This document shows, in pieces, positions 32,771 to 40,234 of a stretch of 64,000 nt of DNA (position 1 is the first letter of the stretch; every line of letters begins with the position of its first letter). This stretch comes from DMER64 sp964554535. Its GTDB lineage: Bacteria; Bacteroidota; Bacteroidia; Bacteroidales; UBA932. A program made the translations under genes and the position numbers. The stretch spans positions 62,001 through 126,000 of the forward strand of contig CAZKPB010000001.1 in assembly GCA_964554535.1 (NCBI GenBank), read 5' to 3'. The notes beneath the pieces are model-generated. The model saw nothing but the letters and a program-made list of their open reading frames with translations, searched no databases and was not told the origin of the DNA.

Positions 32771-32812
32771 GGGGAAAAATTCCCCGGTTGTGGGGATTTT
32801 TACACACCCCAC
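32771..32812. promoter_or_regulatory. Two inverted repeats, candidate activator sites
   Basis: A perfect GGGGAA-N3-TTCCCC (32771-32785) is followed by GTGGGG-N11-CCCCAC (32790-32812). They lie just upstream of the kinase promoter and 110-150 bp upstream of the transcription start predicted from the sigma54 promoter at 32894-32910, the usual distance for NtrC-type enhancer sites. Either or both could instead be hairpins in a transcript. Confidence 0.45.
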
Positions 32813-32875
32813 TATAAAAGGATAAAAAATCGCGGAAATTTTTATTATTTGAAAAACAGTATTTTAAGTGAAAAT

Positions 32876-32886
32876 GGAACGGTTCC
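32876..32886. repeat. Short inverted repeat GGAAC-N-GTTCC upstream of the sigma54 site
   Basis: A perfect 5-bp dyad centred at 32881, directly upstream of the sigma54 candidate. Its left half GGAACGG recurs at 32896-32902 inside the -24 element. It could be a local operator or chance. Confidence 0.35.
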
Positions 32887-32893
32887 CTTCTTT

Positions 32894-32910
32894 TTGGAAC
32901 GGCCTTTGCC
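32894..32910 (+). promoter_or_regulatory. Sigma54 (-24/-12) promoter candidate
   Basis: TGGAACG-GCCT-TTGC fits the consensus TGGCACG-N4-TTGC with a single mismatch and exact GG-N10-GC spacing (GG 32896-32897, GC 32908-32909). It is intergenic, points rightward, and lies divergent from the hybrid kinase whose probable partner is a sigma54 activator. Predicted start near 32921. Transcription would reach a terminator about 100 nt later without entering a gene on this strand. Confidence 0.6.
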
Positions 32911-32920
32911 AATATAATTT

Positions 32921-33024
32921 CGAACGAAAGAAGATAGCGCGCAGGAAATTTTTTCATGCAAAACTAAATAGTACAGTCGCGCTGACAACAAAAAGGATAC
33001 CTAAGGCGAGGGTATCCTTTTTTT
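32921..33024 (+). ncRNA. Candidate small RNA behind the sigma54 promoter
   Basis: Between the predicted start (about 32921) and the T-run at 33018-33024 lie about 104 nt with no usable frame: the only ATG (near 32955) gives a three-codon peptide. The RNA can pair AGCGCG (about 32936-32941) with CGCGCT (32977-32982) to close a large loop containing an unpaired A/U-rich stretch (AAATTTTTTCAUG), and it ends in an intrinsic terminator hairpin. This is the layout of a trans-acting small RNA. The same DNA also serves as the ispF terminator on the other strand. Confidence 0.45.
32991..33024. terminator. Bidirectional terminator (ispF / candidate small RNA)
   Basis: An 11-bp perfect stem AAAAGGATACC/GGTATCCTTTT (32991-33001 with 33011-33021) around a 9-nt loop, flanked by T-runs in both directions. 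It ends ispF on the minus strand, whose stop overlaps at 33023-33025, and any rightward transcript from 32921. Confidence 0.85.
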
Positions 33025-33502
33025 ATGCCTTGTCCCGCTCTATCAGCACACTGGCATATACCGCAATCCCCTCGCCCCGGCCCGTGAATCCCAAGTGTTC
33101 GGTAGTGGTGGCCTTCACCGACACCGCATCCTGCGGCAGGTCCATCACAGCGGCCAGGCAGGCGCGCATTGCCTGAATATACGGGGCGAGTTTGGGTGCC
33201 TGCAGGCAAACGGTGCAATCCGCGTTGACCGGACGGTACCCCGCCTGCCGTACCAGAGCGCAAGTGCGCTGCAATAGTATTTTACTGTCAATATTTTTGT
33301 AGACCGGGTCGCTGTCCGGAAAATGATATCCTATGTCACCCAGGGCAGCCGCCCCCAGCAGGGCATCGCACAAGGCGTGAATGAGACAATCCCCGTCTGA
33401 GTGCGCCACCGCGCCAAACGGAGCCTCTACTTTTATTCCACCCACCCATAAGGGAAGGCCCGTTGCAAGAGCGTGCACGTCAAATCCGTTTCCTATTCTC
33501 AT
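33023..33502 (-). CDS. ispF: 2-C-methyl-D-erythritol 2,4-cyclodiphosphate synthase
   Basis: 159 residues, the normal IspF length. It forms the cyclodiphosphate in the MEP isoprenoid pathway. Metal-site and family motifs: GNGFDVH (Asp, His), HSDGDCLIHALCDALLGAAALGDIGYHFPDSD, and KATTTEHLGFTGRGEGIAVYA. ATG 33502 begins the conserved MRIGNGFDVH; an in-frame ATG at 33559 lies upstream of the -7 box at 33521-33528 and is rejected. Confidence 0.95.
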   Translation of the reverse strand: MRIGNGFDVHALATGLPLWVGGIKVEAPFGAVAHSDGDCLIHALCDALLGAAALGDIGYHFPDSDPVYKNIDSKILLQRTCALVRQAGYRPVNADCTVCLQAPKLAPYIQAMRACLAAVMDLPQDAVSVKATTTEHLGFTGRGEGIAVYASVLIERDKA

Positions 33503-33520
33503 AATGATATTATTTATCCA

Positions 33521-33548
33521 CAAAAGTACGGTTTTTTCGTTATCTTTG
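33521..33548. promoter_or_regulatory. Divergent -7 boxes for ispF and purN
   Basis: Minus-strand TACTTTTG (33521-33528) faces ispF, 18 nt before its ATG. Plus-strand TATCTTTG (33541-33548) faces purN, 21 nt before ATG 33570. Both match TAnnTTTG; -33 elements are not clear. Confidence 0.6.
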
Positions 33549-33569
33549 TGTTTAACCAATTCTTACCTA

Positions 33570-34148
33570 ATGGAACGAATCGCCGTTTTTGCCTCGGGGT
33601 CAGGTACCAACGCGGAAAATCTCATATGCAATCTGACACAGGGCAAAGTCTGTGTGATTATCTGCAACAACCCGCAGGCCTATGTGCTGGAACGTGCCCG
33701 CAAACTGCAAATCCCCGCCGTAGTGCTTACCAGGGAACAGTTGCGACAACCTCCCGTGGCCGGGCAATCGCACGCGCTGACGGATCTGTTGCAGGAATAC
33801 CGTATTGATTTCCTGCTGCTGGCAGGTTACCTGCTGCAAATACCTTCTTATCTGATTGAACGGTACCCGGGACGTATCCTCAACATTCATCCCGCCCTGC
33901 TACCCAAATACGGCGGAAAGGGAATGTATGGGCATCACGTGCATCAGGCGGTCATTGACGCCAAAGAAACTGAATCCGGAATTACCATTCACGTGGTGGA
34001 TGACCGGTATGATCACGGCCCGGCCCTGTTTCAGGCACGGTGCTCCGTCACGGACAGTGACACGGCAGATACACTGGCGCAAAAAATCCATCTGCTGGAA
34101 CAACAATTTTTTCCACAAGTAGTAGACAGCTATATATTAAGTCTTTAA
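33570..34148 (+). CDS. purN: Phosphoribosylglycinamide formyltransferase
   Basis: 192 residues. It transfers the formyl group of 10-formyl-THF to GAR in purine synthesis. Visible motifs: VFASGSGTNAENL at the N-terminus, LAGYLLQIP, the formyl-folate site RILNIHPALLPKYGGKGMYGHHVH with the catalytic N-x-H, and TESGITIHVVDDRYDHGPALFQ with catalytic Asp. ATG 33570 lies 21 nt behind the -7 box; the longer open frame upstream runs through ispF and the promoter. Confidence 0.95.
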   Translation: MERIAVFASGSGTNAENLICNLTQGKVCVIICNNPQAYVLERARKLQIPAVVLTREQLRQPPVAGQSHALTDLLQEYRIDFLLLAGYLLQIPSYLIERYPGRILNIHPALLPKYGGKGMYGHHVHQAVIDAKETESGITIHVVDDRYDHGPALFQARCSVTDSDTADTLAQKIHLLEQQFFPQVVDSYILSL

Positions 34149-34154
34149 AGTTTT

Positions 34155-35681
34155 ATGCGTTCTAATCATTTGCCATTCATCCTTTTTCTCTGTCTTACTT
34201 GCGTCTTGGGCGGATGCGGCCGCTCTGCCGCAGATTCCGGTACTCTGCCGGAAAGTATCACAGACGTGGACCAGTTGGACAATACCGTGATGGCCATCAC
34301 CGCCGGCACCATGCTGGACCAGCTGGTGCACAGCCGACTTCCCGGTGTAACCTTTACTTATTACGTAAATCCTATTGACGCCTGCGTAGCCGTACAGATG
34401 GGCAAAGAATTGTCCACCTCGGGGGACCTCCCCTTTATGAAAGCCGTCGTCGCACAGACGGACGGCCTGAAAATTCTTCCGGAACTGCTGACTCACGACC
34501 AATACGGAATGGCCGTGTCTTTGGGCAACCATACTTTAAAGCGTTCGCTGGATTCCTTGTTGCAGGCACTCAAGGCAGACGGACGGTATGACCAACTCTG
34601 CGCCCGCTGGTTTCCGGAAAAAGGATTTCCCGCCCCCATGCCTGCGTTTGATTTTGGAGACGCTAAAGAAGTGCTGCATTTGGGGACATCGGCCATTACG
34701 GAGCCTTTCTCTTACTTTAATGACCAGCGCCAGTTGGTGGGGTTTGATATTGAAATAGTCAGCCTGCTGGCTCAGGCATTGGGCAAAAGGCTGGAAGTAT
34801 CCAATATGGATTTTGGAGGCCTTATTCCCGCCCTAGTGGCCAAAAAGGTGGACCTTATTGCCGGATGCATCACTATGAGCGAAGAACGGGCCCAGAGCGT
34901 CCTGTTCAGCGAGCCGTACTACAGTGGCGGTATCTGCGCCGTGGTGAGAGATACTGATGACGCCGGCACGCAGGCGAAGGGCTTTATCCCCAACATCAAG
35001 AAGATGGGGAAGTCCATAGGGGCCAGTTTTTACAACAATATCATCAAGGAACAGCGCTATATCCTGCTCTGGCAGGGCCTGCTGGTAACCTGCCTGATTG
35101 CCGTCTGTGCGGCCCTGCTGGGTACCTTGCTGGGAGCCGCCGTATGCGCCATGCGTTTGAGTAAACGCAGCTTCCCCAGAAACGCGGCCATTGTATATAC
35201 CGAGTTTTTCCGCGGAATCCCGCAAGTGGTGTTGCTGATGATTATGTTCTACGTGGTGTTTGCCAGTTCCTCGCTCAACGGCGTGGTGGTGGCCTCCATT
35301 ACGTTTGCACTCAATTTCAGCGCGTACGTCTCGGAAATATTCCGCAGTGCCATTGCGGGGATTCCCAATGGACAACGCGAGGCTGGGATTGCCATAGGAT
35401 TCGGCAAGTTTCAAACGTTCCGGTATATCATTCTGCCCCAGACGGTGGTACGTGCCCTGCCGGTTTATAAAAGTGAATTTATCTCAATGGTCAAAATGAC
35501 CTCTGTGGTGGGATATATTGCCGTACAGGATTTGACAAAAGCCAGCGATATCATCCGCAGCCGCACTTTTGACGCGTTTTTCCCGCTCATTACGGTGGCC
35601 GTGCTGTACTTCCTGATTGCCTGGCTGTTATCTTACGGGTTGAAACTCATTGAAATCCGCGTGACTCCCAAACGCAACTAA
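34155..35681 (+). CDS. Amino-acid ABC transporter: binding half-domains fused to permease
   Basis: 508 residues. Lipoprotein-type signal (FILFLCLTCVLGGC). Residues about 30-155 resemble the second lobe of a type 2 binding protein (QYGMAVSLGNHTLKRSLDSLLQALKADGRYDQLCARWFPEKG). Residues about 170-285 resemble the first lobe (HLGTSAITEPFSYFN, VGFDIEIVSLLAQALGKRLEV, GGLIPALVAKKVDLIAGCITMSEERAQSVLFSEPYYSGG). Thus the lobes are in inverted order. After a linker, residues about 300-508 are a HisM-type permease with the EAA loop (SAIAGIPNGQREAGIAIGFGKFQTFRYIILPQ). Amino-acid uptake with the ATPase encoded 18 bp downstream. Confidence 0.87.
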   Translation: MRSNHLPFILFLCLTCVLGGCGRSAADSGTLPESITDVDQLDNTVMAITAGTMLDQLVHSRLPGVTFTYYVNPIDACVAVQMGKELSTSGDLPFMKAVVAQTDGLKILPELLTHDQYGMAVSLGNHTLKRSLDSLLQALKADGRYDQLCARWFPEKGFPAPMPAFDFGDAKEVLHLGTSAITEPFSYFNDQRQLVGFDIEIVSLLAQALGKRLEVSNMDFGGLIPALVAKKVDLIAGCITMSEERAQSVLFSEPYYSGGICAVVRDTDDAGTQAKGFIPNIKKMGKSIGASFYNNIIKEQRYILLWQGLLVTCLIAVCAALLGTLLGAAVCAMRLSKRSFPRNAAIVYTEFFRGIPQVVLLMIMFYVVFASSSLNGVVVASITFALNFSAYVSEIFRSAIAGIPNGQREAGIAIGFGKFQTFRYIILPQTVVRALPVYKSEFISMVKMTSVVGYIAVQDLTKASDIIRSRTFDAFFPLITVAVLYFLIAWLLSYGLKLIEIRVTPKRN

Positions 35682-35699
35682 TCTGTAAAATTGCACACA

Positions 35700-36827
35700 A
35701 TGATAAGAGTAGAACACGTTACCAAAACTTTCGGCAACCTGACGGTATTGAAAGATGTCAACGCAGTCATTGAAAAGGGAGAGGTAATCTCCATAATAGG
35801 TCCGTCCGGCACCGGTAAAAGCACTTTCCTGCGCTGTTTGAACCTTCTGGATCCTCCCACGAGCGGCAAGATATTCATCAAAGATCAGGAAATCACGGCC
35901 CCGGGAGCCAAGATAAACACTTTGCGCCAGAAGATGGGAATGGTTTTCCAGGACTTCAATCTTTTTGCCCACCTGAGCATTCTGGACAACATTATACTGG
36001 CTCCCATGAAATTAATGCACAAGAGCCGGGAAGAAGCCACCGCCAAAGCCCGCGAACTGCTGGAAATGGTAGGGTTGGCCGCCAAGGAGAACGCCTTTCC
36101 CAACGAGTTGTCCGGCGGACAAAAACAACGTGTGGCCATTGCCCGCTGTCTGGCCATGGACCCGGAAATCATTCTGTTTGACGAGCCCACCTCGGCACTG
36201 GACCCCACCATGGTAAGTGAAGTATTGGGCGTGATACGCCGCTTGGCCCAGGACGGCATGACCATGGCCATTGTTACGCACGAGATGCAGTTTGCCCGCA
36301 ACGTATCCACCCGCATATTCTATATGGACCAGGGCATTGTCTATGAAGAGGGGACTCCCGAGCAGATTTTTGAACATCCGCAAAAAGAGAGAACTCGCGC
36401 CTTTGTAAACCGCATACGGTCGTTGCACTATGCCGTTCCCAACTACAAGGCCCTTGACTGGTATGCCATTGCCGGCGCCGTGGAAGGGTTCTTTGCCAAA
36501 CATTTTCTGGGTCAGAAAAACAAGGACAACGCACTGCATCTTATTGAAGAAACGCTGCAATTGTGTTTCGGCACCAAAGAAACTCCCAACCTGGAAGCGC
36601 GGCGCCACAAGATAGAACAGGCGGGCGGAGTGGACCTGGATGTCTTTTTCTCTGAGAAAACCAATCAGATACAGATACGGTTTACCAGTAACGCGGCCTT
36701 GGGAAGTATTCTCCGGGAGCAGGAGGTTCCGGACAGTATTGAGTTGATGATTATCAATGGAATTACCAAAGGCAATTATAGCGAACACACTGAAAACGGA
36801 AAAATTGTTTTAGATTTGTCGCTATAA
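35700..36827 (+). CDS. Amino-acid ABC transporter ATPase with extra C-terminal domain
   Basis: 375 residues from ATG 35700. The first 245 are a standard polar amino-acid ATPase: Walker A GPSGTGKST, Q-loop FQDFNLF, signature LSGGQKQRVAIARCLA, Walker B IILFDEPTSALDP, H-loop VTHEM. The remaining 130 residues (from about AVPNYKALDWYAIAGAVEGFF) are not part of the usual subunit, which ends near 245. They predict as mixed alpha/beta with IEETLQLCFG, VDLDVFFSEKTNQIQIRF and GKIVLDLSL, vaguely like a nucleotide-less GHKL fold. Possibly regulatory. Works with the upstream permease. Confidence 0.87.
   Translation: MIRVEHVTKTFGNLTVLKDVNAVIEKGEVISIIGPSGTGKSTFLRCLNLLDPPTSGKIFIKDQEITAPGAKINTLRQKMGMVFQDFNLFAHLSILDNIILAPMKLMHKSREEATAKARELLEMVGLAAKENAFPNELSGGQKQRVAIARCLAMDPEIILFDEPTSALDPTMVSEVLGVIRRLAQDGMTMAIVTHEMQFARNVSTRIFYMDQGIVYEEGTPEQIFEHPQKERTRAFVNRIRSLHYAVPNYKALDWYAIAGAVEGFFAKHFLGQKNKDNALHLIEETLQLCFGTKETPNLEARRHKIEQAGGVDLDVFFSEKTNQIQIRFTSNAALGSILREQEVPDSIELMIINGITKGNYSEHTENGKIVLDLSL
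36811..36818 (+). promoter_or_regulatory. -7 box inside the end of the ATPase gene
   Basis: TAGATTTG at 36811-36818, 25 nt before the ATG of the small membrane gene (36844). It may start a transcript for the mutL group; a chance match is possible because it overlaps coding sequence. Confidence 0.35.
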
Positions 36828-36843
36828 GTTAATACGTAAATTT

Positions 36844-37173
36844 ATGGCTTTCAGAATCAGTTTTTTCAAATCTCCGCAACACCGGGTGTTTCATTATTCC
36901 CCGCTCTTCTGGAATCCGGAAAAAGAAGAATTTGACAAGAGGGTGGCCCGTTCACGGGAAGAAGTAAAAGCCGCTCAGGAAACACAGGAGAGACGTTATG
37001 TACCCGGGAGCAATATTCGCGGTTCTTTCAAAAAGAACATGGAAGTGCAGCGCCGCGCGCCCAAAAACCAGAATGTGGTACGTTGGGTTGTTCTTATATC
37101 ATTAATAGTCATTATGATAGCCGCTGTGTACTTTACACAGGGAATTAGTTATCTGATGTCCCTGATAAAATGA
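36844..37173 (+). CDS. Small Bacteroidetes membrane protein upstream of mutL
   Basis: 109 residues: a basic and aromatic N-terminus (FRISFFKSPQHRVFHYSPLFWNPEKEEFDKRV), a charged stretch, and a single C-terminal helix (VVRWVVLISLIVIMIAAVYFTQGISYLMSLI), so probably tail-anchored in the inner membrane. I know similar short proteins next to mutL in Bacteroidetes but no function. Its stop overlaps the mutL start (ATGA). Confidence 0.7.
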   Translation: MAFRISFFKSPQHRVFHYSPLFWNPEKEEFDKRVARSREEVKAAQETQERRYVPGSNIRGSFKKNMEVQRRAPKNQNVVRWVVLISLIVIMIAAVYFTQGISYLMSLIK

Positions 37174-38933
37174 TCCACATACTTCCTCCTCACATTGCCA
37201 GCCAGATAGCGGCCGGTGAGGTGGTACAGCGCCCTGCCTCGGTCATCAAAGAATTGCTGGAAAATGCAGTGGACTCGGGTGCCGCACATATCAACGTCAT
37301 CCTGGCCGACAGCGGCAGTACCCTTATGCAGGTCACGGACGACGGATGCGGTATGAGCGCGGAAGACGCCTACCTGGCCTTTGAACGCCACGCCACCTCC
37401 AAAATCGCTTCCATAGAAGACCTGCAGGACCTGCATACCTTTGGGTTCCGGGGCGAGGCCCTGGCCTCCATCGCCTCGGTGGCCCACGTGCGGATACGCA
37501 CCAAAAGAGCCGCTGATGCCACAGGCACTCAACTGGACATTGCCGGCAGCGCCGTCACCTCACAACTGGAGACTGTCTGTGCCGACGGTACGGACATCAG
37601 CGTCCGCAACCTCTTCTTCAATGTGCCGGCCCGCCGCAGGTTTCTGAAGTCGCAGGCCGTGGAATTCAAACATATTGTAGAAGAATTCAAGCGGGTGGCC
37701 CTTTGCCATCCGGAATGCGCCTTCTGTCTTACCCACGACGACCGCGAACTCTACCACCTGAGCGCGGCCGAAAACCTCAAGCAACGCATTGTGCAACTGC
37801 TTGGGAAAGATTTGAACAACAAGTTGCTGGAAGTCGGTGTGGAAACCCCTCTGGTACGCATACACGGCTATATCACTCGGCCGCAGGACGCGCGCAAGGC
37901 CTCGGCAGAACGCTTCTTCTTTGTCAACCTGCGTTACTTCCGCAGCCCCTACCTGCAAAAGGCGGTGACCAACGCCTACGGAAAATTAATTGCCGAGGAC
38001 CGCAACCCGTCGTTTTTCATCTATTTTGACGCCGACCCAAGGACAGTGGACGTGAACGTGCATCCGTCCAAAACCGAGGTGAAGTTTGAAGACGAATCCT
38101 TGCTCTTTCAGGTGTTGCAGGCATCGCTCAAAGAAACACTCGGCCGGTTTGCCCTGGCACCCAGCATTGAGTTTGACGACGGTTTTTCCGCGCACTCCAT
38201 TCCCGCACCCCTGCACAAGGGACAGTGGGTACACTCCCCCGTGCCGGACTATGACCCGCTGTTCAATCCCTTTGAACCTTCCGCTACCGCGGACTATCCC
38301 TACGCCACTGAACCGTCGGCCAGGGAAGCCCAAGAGACGCCCCCTCTCTGGGACAGCCCTGCAAGCACCGCCCCGGACCCGCAGGCGGGCAACACCGTGA
38401 TCCGTATTCAGGACAAATACCTGCTTACTCCCGTCAAGTCGGGTGTGATGGTGATACATATACAACGGGCCTGGGAGCGGATCTTTTTTGAAGAATTTAA
38501 TGCATTATTGCAAGATATGGACATTGTCCCCCAAAAGCTCCTATTTCCGGTGGCATTAAACTTGCAACCTCTCCAGAGCAATTTGGTGAACAGCTACAAA
38601 GAAGCGTTTTTATCTCTGGGATTTGCCTTTGACGCGGACGGGGCGGCCGTATGCGGCGCACCCGCCTCACATCCCACCGATGAAGAATCTTTGACCCAAT
38701 CCGTGACAGAATTGTTGGACTCCTTTGAAAATCCGCTGCCTGACCACAGCCCTCAGGCGCAACTGGCCCTGACCCTGGCCCGCCGCAAGGCCTCCACGGC
38801 CGCACCGGTAGCCCAACCCGCCGCCCATTTGCTTATAGACCGGCTGTTTGCCTGCAGCGAACCCTCGGCAAGCCCCACGGGTAAAACGTGTTTTGTTATT
38901 GTAACCATTCCGCAAATAGATAAATTATTTTGA
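37170..38933 (+). CDS. mutL: DNA mismatch repair protein MutL
   Basis: 587 residues. The N-terminal GHKL ATPase is complete: KELLENAVDSGAA, VTDDGCGMSAEDA, RHATSKIASIEDLQ, TFGFRGEALASIASV and the S5 fold with VDVNVHPSKTEVKF. The C-terminal dimerisation domain starts near residue 410. Its endonuclease motif, D-Q-x-x-A-x-x-E-R in nuclease-type MutL, reads HIQRAWER, and the later A-C-x-x-A motif reads LARRKA, so nuclease activity is doubtful. It couples MutS to downstream repair. It overlaps the small membrane gene and leads into the rhomboid gene by 3 bp. Confidence 0.93.
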   Translation: MIHILPPHIASQIAAGEVVQRPASVIKELLENAVDSGAAHINVILADSGSTLMQVTDDGCGMSAEDAYLAFERHATSKIASIEDLQDLHTFGFRGEALASIASVAHVRIRTKRAADATGTQLDIAGSAVTSQLETVCADGTDISVRNLFFNVPARRRFLKSQAVEFKHIVEEFKRVALCHPECAFCLTHDDRELYHLSAAENLKQRIVQLLGKDLNNKLLEVGVETPLVRIHGYITRPQDARKASAERFFFVNLRYFRSPYLQKAVTNAYGKLIAEDRNPSFFIYFDADPRTVDVNVHPSKTEVKFEDESLLFQVLQASLKETLGRFALAPSIEFDDGFSAHSIPAPLHKGQWVHSPVPDYDPLFNPFEPSATADYPYATEPSAREAQETPPLWDSPASTAPDPQAGNTVIRIQDKYLLTPVKSGVMVIHIQRAWERIFFEEFNALLQDMDIVPQKLLFPVALNLQPLQSNLVNSYKEAFLSLGFAFDADGAAVCGAPASHPTDEESLTQSVTELLDSFENPLPDHSPQAQLALTLARRKASTAAPVAQPAAHLLIDRLFACSEPSASPTGKTCFVIVTIPQIDKLF

Positions 38934-38936
38934 CCC

Positions 38937-39626
38937 ATGTATTCACAATCCAATAGAGGCGGTTATTTTGGCAATATGCCCTTTGTCATCAAGAACATCA
39001 TCATTCTCAACGCGCTGATGCTGTTGCTGACTTTTATCAACCGCAGTTTTATGATAGAACATTTTGCCTTGTTCTATCCGTCTTCCCCGTTTTTCAAGCC
39101 CTGGCAGATACTCACCCACATCTTCATGCACGGCAGTTTTGGCCATCTGTTGTTCAATATGTACGCCCTATGGATGTTCGGGGCCGTGCTGGAACAATTG
39201 TGGGGCCCCAAAAAATTTCTGCTCTACTTTCTGGTGACCGGTCTGGGTGCCGCCGCCTTCCATATGGGAGTACAGTGGATAGAAGCTTCCTCGTACGTAC
39301 ACGCCATTGAAGCCGGCACGCAGGGAGCCGCCGTGGCGCTTGAAAAATACAGAGCCCTTATGGGAACCCCCACCGTGGGAGCCTCGGGCGCCGTCTACGG
39401 AGTATTGCTGGCTTACGGGATGTTATTCCCCAACCAGGAGTTGTACCTTATGTTTACCCCGTTTGCTCTCAAGGCTAAATACTTTGTCATTATTTTTGCC
39501 GTGATAGAACTGGTACTTGGCCTCATTGGCGGAGGCAACGTGGCGCATTTCGCTCATCTGGGAGGGATGCTCTTTGGCTTCTTCCTGGTCCGTTATTGGA
39601 AAAAGCAGAACCGATTGTATTATTAA
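38937..39626 (+). CDS. Rhomboid family intramembrane serine protease
   Basis: 229 residues, six helices. The catalytic Ser lies in GASGAVYGVLLAYG and the His in NVAHFAHLGGMLFGF; the HGSFGHLLFNMYALWMFG segment supplies the H-x-x-x-N loop. The enzyme cuts transmembrane helices of unknown substrates. An insertion after helix 3 (about residues 105-140, SYVHAIEAGTQGAAVALEKYRA) is typical of Bacteroidetes members. It starts 3 bp after mutL, so it is in the same transcript. Confidence 0.9.
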   Translation: MYSQSNRGGYFGNMPFVIKNIIILNALMLLLTFINRSFMIEHFALFYPSSPFFKPWQILTHIFMHGSFGHLLFNMYALWMFGAVLEQLWGPKKFLLYFLVTGLGAAAFHMGVQWIEASSYVHAIEAGTQGAAVALEKYRALMGTPTVGASGAVYGVLLAYGMLFPNQELYLMFTPFALKAKYFVIIFAVIELVLGLIGGGNVAHFAHLGGMLFGFFLVRYWKKQNRLYY

Positions 39627-39638
39627 TCTGACAAACAT

Positions 39639-40229
39639 ATGCGCACACCTGAAAATGCAGAAGCCCTGCAAGCCATTGCAGATGAAGCCTGTAAAGTACT
39701 CAAGGAAGGCGGGGTAATTCTCTATCCCACCGACACGGTCTGGGGCATTGGCTGTGACGCCACCAATCCCAAAGCCATCGAAAAAGTCTCGCTGCTGAAG
39801 AACCGCCCGGAAGCAAAGAGTTACGTATTGCTGGCGGCGGACGCGCTAATGGTATCCCGCTACGTGACGGAAGTTCCGGACATAGTATGGAACCTGCTTG
39901 AAGTGGCCGATAAGCCGTTGACCGTCATTTATCCCAAAGGGGACTGCCTGCCTAACTCGGTACTGGGCCCCGACGGCAGCGTAGCCCTGCGTATTCCCAA
40001 ACACCAATTTTGCCAGTCCGTCCTGCGTCGCCTGCACCGCCCGCTGTTGTCCACGTCGGCCAATCTGAGCGGGGAAAAAGCGGCCGCCCGCTACAGCCAG
40101 ATCCATCCCGAATTGTTAGCCAAAGCCGACTGGTGCGCCCCTGCCTTTCTGGAAAACGGGTCTACCGGAAAACCTTCTTCCATCATCAAAATAGGCCTCA
40201 CGGGCGAGGTGGAAATCATCAGACCGTAA
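39639..40229 (+). CDS. tsaC: Threonylcarbamoyl-AMP synthase
   Basis: 196 residues of the YrdC/Sua5 fold, short form. It makes threonylcarbamoyl-AMP from Thr, bicarbonate and ATP for the t6A37 modification of ANN-reading tRNAs. Motifs: GGVILYPTDTVWGIGCDATN (first nucleotide-binding strand), LLKNRPEAKSYVLLA, KPLTVIYPKG, VALRIPKHQFCQ and PLLSTSANLSGEKAA with P-S-S near the C-terminus. The partner TsaE is encoded at 49039-49473. Confidence 0.93.
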   Translation: MRTPENAEALQAIADEACKVLKEGGVILYPTDTVWGIGCDATNPKAIEKVSLLKNRPEAKSYVLLAADALMVSRYVTEVPDIVWNLLEVADKPLTVIYPKGDCLPNSVLGPDGSVALRIPKHQFCQSVLRRLHRPLLSTSANLSGEKAAARYSQIHPELLAKADWCAPAFLENGSTGKPSSIIKIGLTGEVEIIRP

Positions 40230-40234
40230 CCGCC

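Noticed and set aside
32868..33176. A 102-codon frame covering the sigma54 site and small RNA region
   Set aside because: It starts upstream of the sigma54 promoter and runs antisense through ispF; no conserved feature is seen.
40010..40234. N-terminal extension of the thioesterase inside tsaC
   Set aside because: The extension is a basic, unconserved shadow of tsaC; ATG 40235 starts the hot-dog domain.
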